Source: Paractinoplanes ovalisporus (GTDB taxonomy: Bacteria > Actinomycetota > Actinomycetes > Mycobacteriales > Micromonosporaceae). Taken from it: a stretch of 64,000 nucleotides of DNA. Below the pieces are notes generated by a model that did not search any database, was not told the DNA's origin, and saw only the letters and a program-made list of their open reading frames with translations. This document shows, piece after piece, positions 39,915-48,389 of this stretch. Made by a program: the position numbers and the translations under genes. The stretch lies in contig NZ_JAENHP010000005.1 of assembly GCF_016834655.1 (NCBI RefSeq), forward strand, positions 186,001 through 250,000, read 5' to 3'. The stretch's first letter is position 1. The number at the start of each line of letters is the position of its first letter.

Positions 39915-40778
39915 TCAACTGTTCGTACGTGAAGATGATTCAACTCGGGCCTGGTAGGCGCTCGCGCTGCGGGTCGCGGCATAGCCGGCCAGCACGATGA
40001 CGTGGAACAGATAGAGCCACAGACCGACCGCGACCGTGCCGCCGATCGCGTCGAACCCGCCGAACGGCGCGCCGAGGTCGATCGGGAGCGAGCAGAACAG
40101 CACGAAGCCGTGCAGGAAACCGGACAGGTTGGCCGCGGTGAACGAGCCGACCAGAACCGTCGAGAGCCAGCGCGGGCGGCCCGGCGCGACATAGCGGTAG
40201 ACCCAGATCACCACGGGGGTCAGCACGAGCCAGGCGGCCAGGAAGGACAACACCACGCCCAGTACGGCGTACCACCCGCCCCGTAGCCAGAGCCCACTGG
40301 TCGAGGGCAGGGCGAGGAACATCGCCAGCAGCAGCGCAGGGGCCGCGGCCATCAGGGGCAGCCAGAGCAGACGGCCCCGCCAGCCGACGAGCGGTTCGCT
40401 GCCCGGCTCGCGGTTGCGCAGCGACACGAAGGCGCGGCGCAGACCCTCGCCGTACAGGGTGGCCGGGAGCAGGCTGGCCAGCGCGAACAGCGGCGTCAGG
40501 TGCAGCCCGGCCTCGATCAGGGCGCTCAAAGCCTGCGGCGCCCCGATCTGATCGGGCAGCGCCGCGATGGTGTGGCCGGTGAGACGGCGTACGCGGTCGG
40601 CGCCCGCGATCCACCCGGTGATCCAGATGGCGAGCAGGGCGATCGGGACCACCGCGATGCCGGCATAGAAGGTGACGGCCGCGGCGTGCAGGGCGAGATC
40701 GCGGCCCTGCAGCGACCGGAACGGCCTGGCCAGCGTCTGTCCGGCCCGTCGCACCCACCCCGTCATGACGATCTTCAT
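39915..40778 (-). CDS. YihY/BrkB family inner membrane protein
   Basis: This 287-residue protein has about six transmembrane helices: ALHAAAVTFYAGIAVVPIAL, LTPLFALASLLPATL, LLWLPLMAAAPALLLAMFLA, YAVLGVVLSFLAAWLVLTP, and helices near the C-terminus (VAVGLWLYLFHVIVLAGYA). The layout is that of the YihY/BrkB family, once thought to be ribonuclease BN. Its biochemical role is unknown. ATG at 40778 or at 40766 could be the start; neither has a strong ribosome site. Two DnaA-box-like sequences lie just upstream. Confidence 0.85.
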   Translation of the reverse strand: MKIVMTGWVRRAGQTLARPFRSLQGRDLALHAAAVTFYAGIAVVPIALLAIWITGWIAGADRVRRLTGHTIAALPDQIGAPQALSALIEAGLHLTPLFALASLLPATLYGEGLRRAFVSLRNREPGSEPLVGWRGRLLWLPLMAAAPALLLAMFLALPSTSGLWLRGGWYAVLGVVLSFLAAWLVLTPVVIWVYRYVAPGRPRWLSTVLVGSFTAANLSGFLHGFVLFCSLPIDLGAPFGGFDAIGGTVAVGLWLYLFHVIVLAGYAATRSASAYQARVESSSRTNS

Positions 40779-40784
40779 ACCCAG

Positions 40785-40812
40785 TTGTCCACAGGCCGAC
40801 CCGTTGTCCACA
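40785..40812 (+). promoter_or_regulatory. DnaA-box-like pair, 19-bp spacing
   Basis: TTGTCCACA occurs at 40785-40793 and 40804-40812, spaced 19 bp. The pair lies in the divergent gap between the YihY and Uma2 genes. A -10-like TATTCT at 40838-40843 follows. Confidence 0.45.
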
Positions 40813-40875
40813 GCCCGGACGGAAAGGCACGCGGCGGTATTCTGAGTCCGGCACGATCCCTCGCGGAGGTGTTCC

Positions 40876-41496
40876 ATGGCAGCGCCCGCACACGATCCTT
40901 CCTTCGGATCGCTCGAACCCTCGTTCGACCTGCTTGGCAAGCTCGATCAGCCATGGACCGCTCAAATGGCCATCGACCTGCTGCCGGAAAACAACGGCCC
41001 GAAGGTCGAAGTTTTCCGCGGGAGCGTAATCGTGACACCACACGCAGGCTATGACCATCAGGCCGCCGAGCGTCAGCTGTCCTTCCTGCTGCACAAGGCC
41101 GCCCGGGCCGCGCGCATGTGGGCATACCCGGAGGTCAATGTCGTCTCCGGCGACGATCTCTTCATTCCTGATTTCGCCGTGCTGCGACGGTCCGGTCGCG
41201 GACACGTGACGATGCCGATCTCCGAGGTCGTGTTGATCGGCGAGATCGTCTCGACCGGCAGCCGGCGCAAGGACGTCATCGACCGGCCACGGGAGTATGC
41301 GGCGGGCGGTGTGCCTTTCTACCTGCGCGTCGAGTTCCGCAACCAGGTCCCCTCGCTTGTTCTGCACCGACTGATCGACGGTGACTACCGGCCGATCGTG
41401 GCCGCGGCGGCGGGAACGACGTTCACCATGAGCGATCCGTTCGCCTTCGCGATCGATCCGGCCGACCTGATGGACTCCGAGGACGACGAGGACTGA
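40876..41496 (+). CDS. Uma2 family (DUF820) protein, second copy
   Basis: This 206-residue protein belongs to Uma2/DUF820. Diagnostic segments are KVEVFRGSVIVTPHAG, NVVSGDDLFIPDFAVL and LIGEIVSTGSRRKDVIDRP followed by EYAAGGVPFYLRVEF. The metal-binding Asp (PDFAVL) and Glu are present, and the basic position is RKDVIDRPREYA. An acidic tail (DSEDDED) ends the protein. ATG at 40876 follows GCGGAGGT. It is unrelated in position to dxr, which follows at 38 bases, and may be transcribed separately. Biological role unknown, as for the other copy at 7494. Confidence 0.85.
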   Translation: MAAPAHDPSFGSLEPSFDLLGKLDQPWTAQMAIDLLPENNGPKVEVFRGSVIVTPHAGYDHQAAERQLSFLLHKAARAARMWAYPEVNVVSGDDLFIPDFAVLRRSGRGHVTMPISEVVLIGEIVSTGSRRKDVIDRPREYAAGGVPFYLRVEFRNQVPSLVLHRLIDGDYRPIVAAAAGTTFTMSDPFAFAIDPADLMDSEDDED

Positions 41497-41534
41497 GCGC
41501 GGGCCGCGTGCGGGCATCCGGGAAGATGGGCGGC

Positions 41535-42734
41535 ATGCGCGACCTCGTACTGCTCGGCTCGACCGGGTCCATCGGCACCCAGGCCATCGACATCGTGCGC
41601 CGCAACCCCGACCGCTTCCGCGTGGTCGCGCTCGGCGCAGGCGGCGGCAACGTCGAACTGCTCGCCTCGCAGGCGCTGGAGCTCGCCGTCGAGGTGGTGG
41701 GTGTGGCCCGCGCCTCGGTCGTGCAGGACCTCCAGCTCGCCTTCTACGCCGAGGCGCAGCGCCGCGGCTGGGCGACCGGCGACTTCAAGCTTCCCAAGAT
41801 CGTGGCCGGTCCAGACGCCATGACCGAGCTCGCCCGCTGGCCGTGCGACGTGGTGCTCAACGGCGTGGTCGGCAGCCTCGGGCTCGCCCCCACCCTGGCC
41901 GCCCTCGAATCCGGCCGCATCCTCGCCCTGGCCAACAAGGAATCCCTGGTCGCCGGTGGCCCGCTCGTGCGCCGGGTCGCCAAGGAGGGCCAGATCGTCC
42001 CGGTCGACTCCGAACACTCCGCCCTGGCCCAGGGGCTGCGCGGCGGCACCGCGGCCGAGGTGCGCCGGCTGATCCTGACCGCCAGCGGGGGAGCGTTCCG
42101 TGACCGGCGTCGCGACGAGCTGACGAACGTCACACCCGACGAGGCACTCAAGCACCCGACGTGGGACATGGGCCCGGTCGTCACGATCAACTCGGCCACG
42201 CTGGTGAACAAGGGGCTCGAAGTGATCGAGGCGCACGAGTTGTTCGGCGTGCCCTACGACGACATCGAGGTGATGGTGCATCCCCAGTCGGTGCTGCACT
42301 CACTGGTCGAGTTCACCGACGGCTCCACGCTCGCACAGGCCAGCCCGCCCGACATGCGCCTGCCGATCGCGCTCGCGCTGGCCTGGCCGGAGAGGGTGCC
42401 GGGCGCGGCGGCCGGCGTCGACTGGCGTGAGGCGCACAACTGGGAGCTGCGCCCGCTCGACGACGAGGCGTTCCCGGCCGTGCGCCTGGCCAAGCAGGCC
42501 GGTCGGGAGGGCCACTGCCGTCCGGCCGTCTTCAACGCCGCGAACGAGGAGTGTGTGGCCGCGTTTGTCTCCGGTCGGCTACCTTTTCTGGGCATCGTCG
42601 ACACGTTGGAACGGGTCCTCGCCGCGGCCCCTGATTTTGCCGAGCCGAGTACCGTCGAAGAGGTGCTCGCCGCCGAGTCATGGGCGCGCACCCAGGCACA
42701 GCAGATGATCGCTACTGCGGCAGAAGGAGCTTGA
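41535..42734 (+). CDS. dxr: 1-deoxy-D-xylulose 5-phosphate reductoisomerase
   Basis: This 399-residue enzyme converts DXP to MEP, the committed step of the non-mevalonate isoprenoid pathway, using NADPH. The NADPH site is LLGSTGSIGTQAIDI at the N-terminus. The metal and substrate site includes VPVDSEHSALAQGLRGG and TASGGAFRDRRR. WDMGPVVTINSATLVNKGLE and VMVHPQSVLHSLVEF follow. Conserved sequence starts at the ATG at 41535; in-frame starts at 41508 and 41526 are alternatives. Its stop shares a base with the next gene. The same order, dxr-rip-ispG, is found across actinobacteria. Confidence 0.96.
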   Translation: MRDLVLLGSTGSIGTQAIDIVRRNPDRFRVVALGAGGGNVELLASQALELAVEVVGVARASVVQDLQLAFYAEAQRRGWATGDFKLPKIVAGPDAMTELARWPCDVVLNGVVGSLGLAPTLAALESGRILALANKESLVAGGPLVRRVAKEGQIVPVDSEHSALAQGLRGGTAAEVRRLILTASGGAFRDRRRDELTNVTPDEALKHPTWDMGPVVTINSATLVNKGLEVIEAHELFGVPYDDIEVMVHPQSVLHSLVEFTDGSTLAQASPPDMRLPIALALAWPERVPGAAAGVDWREAHNWELRPLDDEAFPAVRLAKQAGREGHCRPAVFNAANEECVAAFVSGRLPFLGIVDTLERVLAAAPDFAEPSTVEEVLAAESWARTQAQQMIATAAEGA

Positions 42735-43996
42735 TGCTGTACTGGCTGGGGGTGGTCGCGTTCGCGCTGGCCATCCTGATCTCGGTGAGCCTGCATGAGC
42801 TCGGCCACATGCTCACCGCCAAGGGCTTCGGCATGAAGGTGTCGCGCTATTTCGTCGGCTTCGGGCCCACCATCTTCTCCTTCCAGAAGGGCGAGACGGA
42901 GTACGGCCTCAAGGCCATCCCGCTCGGTGGCTTCTGCAAGATCGTCGGCATGACGCCGCAGGACGACGACGTCGCCCCCGAGGACCAGCCCCGCGCGATG
43001 TGGCGCTACCCGGTGTGGAAGCGGACGATCGTCATGTCGGCCGGCTCGATCACGCACTTCATGCTGGCCGCCGTGGCCGCATACTTCGCCGCCATCTCGC
43101 TCGGCCTGCCCAACACGGCCTACCCGCAGACCGACGCCGACACCCTGGCCGAGAAGCCGGTCATCACGATCACCGAGTGCACGTGGATCAACCTGCCCAC
43201 CACGCAGCAGGAGTGCGTGCCCGGGCAGAACGGCGCGATCGCCGGCCCGGCCTACGCGGCCGGCCTGCGCGACGGCGACCTGATCACCCGCGTCGGCGAC
43301 ACCCCGATCACCACGTACGGGCAGCTCACTGAGGCGATCCGGGCGCTTCCGGCCGGTGCGGTGCCGGTCGAGTACCAGCGCAACGGCGCCACCGCGACCG
43401 CGAATGTCGACCTGGTCGCCGCCCAGCGGGCGCCGATCACCGACTCCGAGGGCGCGACCACCACGGTCTCGGTGGCCGGCGTGGGCTGGGACCAGCGCAG
43501 CGTGCCGACCATGATCGAATACGGCCCGGTCGAGGCGGTCGGCGCGACCGCCGACTACGGCTGGTTCCTGGTCGAGCGCACGTTCGAGGCCATGAAGCGG
43601 ATCCCCGACAAGATCCCGGCCCTGTGGAACTCGATCACCGGCAGCGAGCGCGACCCCGAGACCCCGATCAGCGTGGTCGGTGCGAGCCGGCTGGGCGGCG
43701 AGGCCATCGAGAACGGCGTGCCCGAGCTGTTCCTCAACATCTTCATCTCGCTCAACGTCTTCATCGGCATCTTCAACCTGCTACCGCTGCTGCCGTTGGA
43801 CGGTGGTCACATCGCGATCTCCTGGTACGAACGTGTGCGGTCGTGGCTCTACGCTCGTTTCCGTAAGCCCGACCCGGGCCGTGTCGACTACTACAAGCTG
43901 ATGCCTGTCACCTATGCAGTCATCCTCATTGGCGGTGCGTTCACCCTGTTGACCGTTACCGCCGACATCATCAACCCGATCACGATCTTCAAATAG
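42734..43996 (+). CDS. rip: Rip/RseP-type intramembrane metalloprotease
   Basis: This 420-residue protein is an S2P site-2 metalloprotease that cuts transmembrane substrates such as anti-sigma factors. The zinc site HELGH is at residues 21-25 in the first helix (VSLHELGHMLTAKG). The other ligand is Asp356 in LLPLLPLDGGHIA. A PDZ domain (AAGLRDGDLITRVGDTPI) lies between about residues 170 and 250, where the mycobacterial Rip1 also has it. Two Cys flank a loop (TECTWINL, QECVPGQN). The ATG shares a base with the dxr stop. Its targets here may include membrane partners of sigma factors. Confidence 0.94.
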   Translation: MLYWLGVVAFALAILISVSLHELGHMLTAKGFGMKVSRYFVGFGPTIFSFQKGETEYGLKAIPLGGFCKIVGMTPQDDDVAPEDQPRAMWRYPVWKRTIVMSAGSITHFMLAAVAAYFAAISLGLPNTAYPQTDADTLAEKPVITITECTWINLPTTQQECVPGQNGAIAGPAYAAGLRDGDLITRVGDTPITTYGQLTEAIRALPAGAVPVEYQRNGATATANVDLVAAQRAPITDSEGATTTVSVAGVGWDQRSVPTMIEYGPVEAVGATADYGWFLVERTFEAMKRIPDKIPALWNSITGSERDPETPISVVGASRLGGEAIENGVPELFLNIFISLNVFIGIFNLLPLLPLDGGHIAISWYERVRSWLYARFRKPDPGRVDYYKLMPVTYAVILIGGAFTLLTVTADIINPITIFK

Positions 43997-44007
43997 GTGA
44001 TGCGAAA

Positions 44008-45180
44008 GTGACCGCTGTCAGTCTCGGTATGCCGGCCGTGCCCCCGCCGCCGCTGGCGCCTCGCCGGCACAGCCGGCAGATCATGGTGGGCAACGTGCCG
44101 GTCGGTGGTGGCGCGCCGGTCAGCGTGCAGTCGATGACGACCACGCTGACCTCCGACGTCAACAAGACTCTGCAGCAGATCGCCGAGCTCACCGCCTCGG
44201 GCTGCCAGATCGTGCGGGTCGCGGTGCCCTCGCAGGACGACGTCGAGGCGCTGCCCGCGATCGCCAAGAAGTCGCAGATCCCGGTGATCGCCGACATCCA
44301 CTTCCAGCCGAAATACGTGTTCGCGGCGATCGACGCCGGCTGCGCGGCCGTCCGGGTCAACCCGGGCAACATCCGCCAGTTCGACGACAAGGTCAAGGAG
44401 ATCGCGAAGGCGGCCTCCGACGCCGGCGTGCCGATCCGCATCGGTGTGAACGCGGGCTCGCTCGACAAGCGGCTGCTGCAGAAGTACGGCAAGGCCACCG
44501 CCGAGGCGCTGGTCGAGTCGGCGCTGTGGGAGTGCTCGCTGTTCGAGGAGCACGGCTTCCGCGACATCAAGATCTCGGTCAAGCACAACGACCCGGTCGT
44601 CATGATCCGCGCCTACCGGCAGCTCGCCGAGCAGTGCGACTACCCGCTCCACCTCGGCGTGACCGAGGCCGGCCCGGCGTTCCAGGGCACGATCAAGAGC
44701 TCGGTCGCGTTCGGCGCGCTGCTGGCCGAGGGCATCGGCGATACGATCCGGGTGTCGCTGTCGGCCCCGCCGGTCGAAGAGATCAAGGTCGGCCAGCAGA
44801 TCCTGGAGTCGCTGGGTCTGCGCGAGCGTGGCCTCGAGATCGTGTCGTGCCCGTCCTGCGGTCGCGCCCAGGTCGACGTCTACACGCTGGCCGAGCAGGT
44901 CACGGCCGGTCTCGAGGGGCTGCCGGTGCCGCTGCGGGTGGCCGTCATGGGCTGCGTCGTGAACGGTCCGGGCGAGGCGCGCGAGGCCGACCTCGGCGTG
45001 GCTTCCGGCAACGGCAAGGGCCAGATCTTCGTCAAGGGTCAGGTCATCAAGACCGTGCCCGAGTCGATCATCGTCGAGACCCTGATCGAGGAGGCGCTGC
45101 GCCTCGCCGACGAGATGGGCGCCGACCTGCCCGAGGAGTTGCGCGACCTGCTCCCCGGCCCGCAGGTGACGGTCCACTAG
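44008..45180 (+). CDS. ispG: (E)-4-hydroxy-3-methylbut-2-enyl-diphosphate synthase
   Basis: This 390-residue enzyme makes HMBPP from MEcPP in the MEP isoprenoid pathway. The [4Fe-4S] cluster is held by Cys281 and Cys284 (VSCPSCGRAQVD) and Cys316 (MGCVVNGPGEA) with a Glu shortly after it. The TIM barrel is visible in VGGGAPVSVQSMTTTLTSDV and HLGVTEAGPAFQGTIKSS. It starts at GTG 44008, 11 bases after rip, with GGTGATG upstream. Together with dxr it gives two steps of the same pathway in one operon. Confidence 0.96.
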   Translation: MTAVSLGMPAVPPPPLAPRRHSRQIMVGNVPVGGGAPVSVQSMTTTLTSDVNKTLQQIAELTASGCQIVRVAVPSQDDVEALPAIAKKSQIPVIADIHFQPKYVFAAIDAGCAAVRVNPGNIRQFDDKVKEIAKAASDAGVPIRIGVNAGSLDKRLLQKYGKATAEALVESALWECSLFEEHGFRDIKISVKHNDPVVMIRAYRQLAEQCDYPLHLGVTEAGPAFQGTIKSSVAFGALLAEGIGDTIRVSLSAPPVEEIKVGQQILESLGLRERGLEIVSCPSCGRAQVDVYTLAEQVTAGLEGLPVPLRVAVMGCVVNGPGEAREADLGVASGNGKGQIFVKGQVIKTVPESIIVETLIEEALRLADEMGADLPEELRDLLPGPQVTVH

Positions 45181-45507
45181 CCGTTCGAGCCGAGCGCGGC
45201 GCTCCGAGCCCGGGCGTCGCGCGCTGAGCTGGGCGCCGCGTTTCGAGCAGGGGCGTCGGGCGCTGTGTTTAAGCTTGGCGCCGCGCTTGAGCTGTGCTTG
45301 TGCTGGGTGGTGCCGCGCGCTGCGTATCGAGTCGGGCGCTGCGCTTTGAGCTGGGCGCTCGGGTTTCGGGTGGAAGCGAGGCGCGGAGCGCCGGTCGGAC
45401 CGCACGGCCGGCGCCGGCGTGCGGCGGGCCGTGCTCGCGCAGCGTGTGCGAACGGGCGGGAGCTCGCTGGTGCGGTTGTGGCGCGGCCACGATGCGTACG
45501 GAATAGG
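45181..45507. repeat. GC-rich gap with degenerate GAGCTGGGCGC-type repeats
   Basis: This 327-base gap after ispG holds no supported gene. Its first 200 bases repeat variants of the words GAGCTGGGCGC, TTTGAGCTGGGCGCT and GCGCTGNGTTT several times (near 45222, 45265, 45285, 45345), suggesting an old tandem array that has decayed. The final part, 45370-45507, is GC-rich without repeats. The convergent GNAT gene ends at 45508. Confidence 0.45.
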
Positions 45508-46356
45508 TTAAAAAAGGACCGTCGCGAAGGAGCCGGCCGACGCGAAACCGCACCGCGCGTAAACGCGCCGCGCTGCCGTGTTGTAGTCGTTCACGTAGAG
45601 GCTCACCGTGGGTGATACGCGCCTCAAGGCGTCGCGTGTCACTGCCGCCATTGCCGGCGCCGCCAAGCCCCGGCCGCGGAACTCCGGGTCGACCCAGACG
45701 CCCTGTACCTGCGTCGTGCGGTTCGTCACGATGGCCAGCTCGGCCTTGAAGATCACCCGGTCGCCGACGAACCGTGCGTACGCCCGCTTGCCCTTGACGA
45801 GCTCCACGATCCGACGCCGGTAGCCGCGTCCGCCGTCGTCGAGCAGCGGCGAGACCCCGACCTCTTCGGTGTACATCGCCACGGCCGCCGGGAACAGCGC
45901 GTCGACCTCGTTGGGCCGCACGAGCCGCACCTCGGGGTCGGCCGCGATCACCGGATCACGGTCGGCCACCAGCAGCGGCTGATTGGGCCGTACGTCGCGG
46001 GCCCGTCCCCAGTGACCGCCCAGCCTGTCCCACAGGTCGAGCACGGCCTCGGACCGCCCGATGATCGACGAACAGATGCGCGGCTCGGCCCCCAGCATCT
46101 CGGCGAACGCGGCGGTGGCGGCCGGCGTCGAGCAGACCGGCACCAGATGGGCCCCCGACCAGATCAGGGACTCGACGCGGCGGCCGGGCCCGTACCCGAA
46201 AATCCGCCCGTCGGAACGCCACCAGTTCAGCCCATGCGCCGCCACCCGCTCGGCGATCTGAGCGCCGGCGTAGGGGTCGCGGTCGAGCGTCTTCTCGACC
46301 TGCGCGCGCTCGGACTCACCGAGCTGGCGAATCGGCACCGTCAGCACAGCTATCAC
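45508..46356 (-). CDS. GNAT family N-acetyltransferase with DUF4081 domain
   Basis: This protein of about 282 residues has an N-terminal DUF4081 half (LDRDPYAGAQIAERV, SLIWSGAHLVPV, CSSIIGRSEAVLDLWDRL) and a C-terminal GNAT domain. The acetyl-CoA site is in VQGVWVDPEFRGRGLAAPAM, and the last strands are SLYVNDYNTAARRVYARCGF. The same gene sits beside ispG in mycobacteria and other actinomycetes. The acetyl acceptor is unknown. GTG at 46356 is the likely start, with GGAG about ten bases before it; ATG at 46386 is an alternative. Confidence 0.88.
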   Translation of the reverse strand: MIAVLTVPIRQLGESERAQVEKTLDRDPYAGAQIAERVAAHGLNWWRSDGRIFGYGPGRRVESLIWSGAHLVPVCSTPAATAAFAEMLGAEPRICSSIIGRSEAVLDLWDRLGGHWGRARDVRPNQPLLVADRDPVIAADPEVRLVRPNEVDALFPAAVAMYTEEVGVSPLLDDGGRGYRRRIVELVKGKRAYARFVGDRVIFKAELAIVTNRTTQVQGVWVDPEFRGRGLAAPAMAAVTRDALRRVSPTVSLYVNDYNTAARRVYARCGFASAGSFATVLF

Positions 46357-46431
46357 ATTGCCAGATCTCCGGCCGTGCACACCCATCGCAACCCGCTCCC
46401 CGCAAAGAAACCCTTGCGGCCGATCTGTTGG

Positions 46432-46441
46432 CGATATATCG
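46432..46441. promoter_or_regulatory. Palindromic PadR-type operator candidate
   Basis: CGATATATCG is a perfect 10-base palindrome 31 bases before the PadR start codon. AT-rich palindromes of this kind near PadR genes are common autoregulatory sites. It stands out in this GC-rich sequence. Confidence 0.4.
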
Positions 46442-46472
46442 TCTAACTATCGACAACAGATCGGAGATAGTC

Positions 46473-47060
46473 ATGAGGTACCAACACCCCGGCCCGCACG
46501 GCTTCCGCCACCGTGGTTTCACCTTCCCGCCCGGGTTCCCGTTCGGCGGTCCCGGCGACTTCGGTCCCGGCGGCCCGTGGGGCCCCGGCGGCCGCGGAGG
46601 AGGCCCGCGACGCGGCGGGCGCGGCGGACGTCCCAACGTCCGCACCGCCGTCCTGGCGCTGCTCCTCGAGCGGCCCATGCACGGCTACGAGATGATCCAG
46701 GAGCTCGACTCCCGCACCAACGGCATCTGGCGGCCGAGCCCCGGCTCGATCTACCCGACGCTGCAGATGCTCGAGGACGAGGGCCTGATCGAGCCCGAGG
46801 CTTCCGAGGGTCGCAAGAGCTACCGTCTGACCGAGGCCGGCCGCGCCGAGGCCGAGACGGCCGCGCAGACCCCGCCGTGGGGCACGATCGGCGACGACAC
46901 CATGTCCCAGGTCCAGGATTTCCGCGACGCCGCGGTGGGCATCATGGGCGCCCTCAAGCAGGTCGGTTTCAACGGCACGCCGGAGCAGCGCCAGCGGGCC
47001 CTCGAGATCCTGAACGAGACGAAGCGCAAGCTGTACGCGATCCTGGCCGACGCCGAGTAA
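46473..47060 (+). CDS. PadR-family transcriptional regulator
   Basis: This 195-residue protein has an N-terminal Gly/Pro/Phe/Arg-rich region (residues 1-50; FTFPPGFPFGGPGDFGPGGP) and then a PadR winged helix: VRTAVLALLLERPMHGYEMI, followed by IWRPSPGSIYPTLQMLEDEG and GRKSYRLTEAGRAEAE. The C-terminal helix for dimerisation includes QRQRALEILNETKRKLYAIL. ATG at 46473 follows GGAGATAG. A palindrome, CGATATATCG, lies just upstream. PadR proteins sense phenolics, drugs or unknown ligands, and often control a transporter next to them; none is adjacent here. Confidence 0.88.
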   Translation: MRYQHPGPHGFRHRGFTFPPGFPFGGPGDFGPGGPWGPGGRGGGPRRGGRGGRPNVRTAVLALLLERPMHGYEMIQELDSRTNGIWRPSPGSIYPTLQMLEDEGLIEPEASEGRKSYRLTEAGRAEAETAAQTPPWGTIGDDTMSQVQDFRDAAVGIMGALKQVGFNGTPEQRQRALEILNETKRKLYAILADAE

Positions 47061-47120
47061 CCGATGCCGGGAGACGGCCGCCAAGCGATCGTCATCGTCG
47101 TCACCATCGTTATCTCATCG

Positions 47121-47152
47121 GAAAGCGCACCCCGTGGTGGGTGCGCTTTTCC
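47121..47152 (+). terminator. Intrinsic terminator after PadR
   Basis: AAAGCGCACCC at 47122-47132 pairs perfectly with GGGTGCGCTTT at 47139-47149, an 11-bp stem with a six-base loop. TTTTCC follows directly. Confidence 0.75.
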
Positions 47153-47290
47153 GTGTTTCTCGCGCTTCTTTTTCCGTACGCGGAAGCCCGCGCATCAACC
47201 GCAATCCACGACTCCTACGCCGCTGCGGCCGACCTAGCTGCACCCAACGGCCGTACCCGGCCTTCGGCACGGTGGCCCCACGCAGAAACG

Positions 47291-47470
47291 CGCAGATGTT
47301 GAGCGTGGCGTGCAGGGTTCCCGCGGGCGCGCTGGGGTGTGCACGGATGCGCGCGACGCGCGATGGATGTGCATAGCGGGCGGAAGTTGAGCGCGGCGCG
47401 CAGGGGATGCGCGAGGCGCGCGGAAGTTGAGGGCTGTATGCCGGGGGATGCGCGGGTGCGTTTGGGAGGG
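47291..47470. repeat. Degenerate 40-bp repeats
   Basis: CGGAAGTTGAG occurs at 47381-47391 and 47421-47431, exactly 40 bp apart, each followed by related GC-rich sequence containing GGGGATGCGCG. A weaker copy (TTGAGCGTGGCGTGCAGGG) begins at 47299. The array is imperfect and has no coding potential. Confidence 0.5.
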
Positions 47471-47565
47471 CCGACGCCCAGGGGCCAATCCTGGCGGCGT
47501 GCGCGGGGACTGGTCGGGGATGTGGGACTGGCGCCCTGGGTGTCAGCGGGGGAAGGGCGGAAACG

Positions 47566-48210
47566 TCAGCGGGGGAGGGCGAACGCCAGCGGGACCGAGG
47601 CGGGCTCGGACGGCCACGTGCCGAAGAGGACGGCGCCGGGGTGGGAGACAGCGCGGTCCAGGATGCGGGGGATTGTCAGGATCAGCTTGTCGGTCTCGAT
47701 CACCGTGGGGTTGCCCGGGTCGACGTGCGTGATCGCGGTTACCGCGCGGGCCTCGGCGAACTCGTTGATCAGGCTGGTGGTGACCGTCATGCTCGGCTGG
47801 CGGGGCTCCAGGTGGCCGTCGACCTCGACGTATTCCTGGGCCTGGCCGCTGCCGGTGAGCAGCGCCTGTGCCAAGGCCTCGGCATAGACGACGTCGCCGG
47901 TGCCGTCGTAGACCCAGCGCCGGCCCAGCACGGAGTGCTCCATCGTGCCGACCAGCCACTCGTCCGCACCCTCGATCGGCGCCGCCCGGTACGTGAGCGG
48001 AATCTGGTATGTCGGACCCTTCCCGGCGGTGACCAGCATCGTCTCGATGCCGACCTCGCCTTCCGGGTCGTCGAACCGGTAGGACGCCACACGCTCGACC
48101 GCGGCGCCGGCCGTGCCCTGATACCACGAGCGGCTCGGGAGCCACGCCGCCAGCAGTTCAACCTTGGTGGGACTCAAAGTCGCCTTGTGGATCAATGCCA
48201 TGCGCCGCAT
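47566..48210 (-). CDS. Maltokinase N-terminal cap-like domain protein
   Basis: This protein of about 214 residues matches the free-standing Mak N-cap domain family of actinomycetes (ALIHKATLSPTKVELLAAWL, YRFDDPEGEVGIETMLVTAG, TYQIPLTYRAAPIEGADEWL and MEHSVLGRRWVYDGTGDVVY). The domain is normally found at the N-terminus of maltokinases but here stands alone, with no kinase domain after it. A start at ATG 48210 has GGGGAAA upstream; ATG at 48201 is the other option and gives the more usual family N-terminus. The role of the free domain is not known. The upstream gap before the LLM gene is about 180 bases. Confidence 0.75.
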   Translation of the reverse strand: MRRMALIHKATLSPTKVELLAAWLPSRSWYQGTAGAAVERVASYRFDDPEGEVGIETMLVTAGKGPTYQIPLTYRAAPIEGADEWLVGTMEHSVLGRRWVYDGTGDVVYAEALAQALLTGSGQAQEYVEVDGHLEPRQPSMTVTTSLINEFAEARAVTAITHVDPGNPTVIETDKLILTIPRILDRAVSHPGAVLFGTWPSEPASVPLAFALPR

Positions 48211-48389
48211 CGTAGTTTCCCCGCGCGCGCAACGGTTACCGGCAACCGGGCTGACTGTCCCGTCCGGCGGACCTGCCTGCGCGAATGTGACGCCCGTCAA
48301 TCCGACGCGCCGGATATTTCGCCCATGCCGGGCCGGATGCCAGCGGCTCAGGCCGGCCGATATCAGTGGTCCATGGCGGAGCGGACGCG

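Larger units (their letters stand above)
47061..47565. other. 505-base gap with terminator and repeats
   Basis: The region after PadR holds a strong terminator at 47121-47150 and an array of degenerate repeats at 47291-47470. The remainder, 47160-47290 and 47470-47565, has no supported gene. The downstream gene on the minus strand ends at 47566. Confidence 0.5.
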
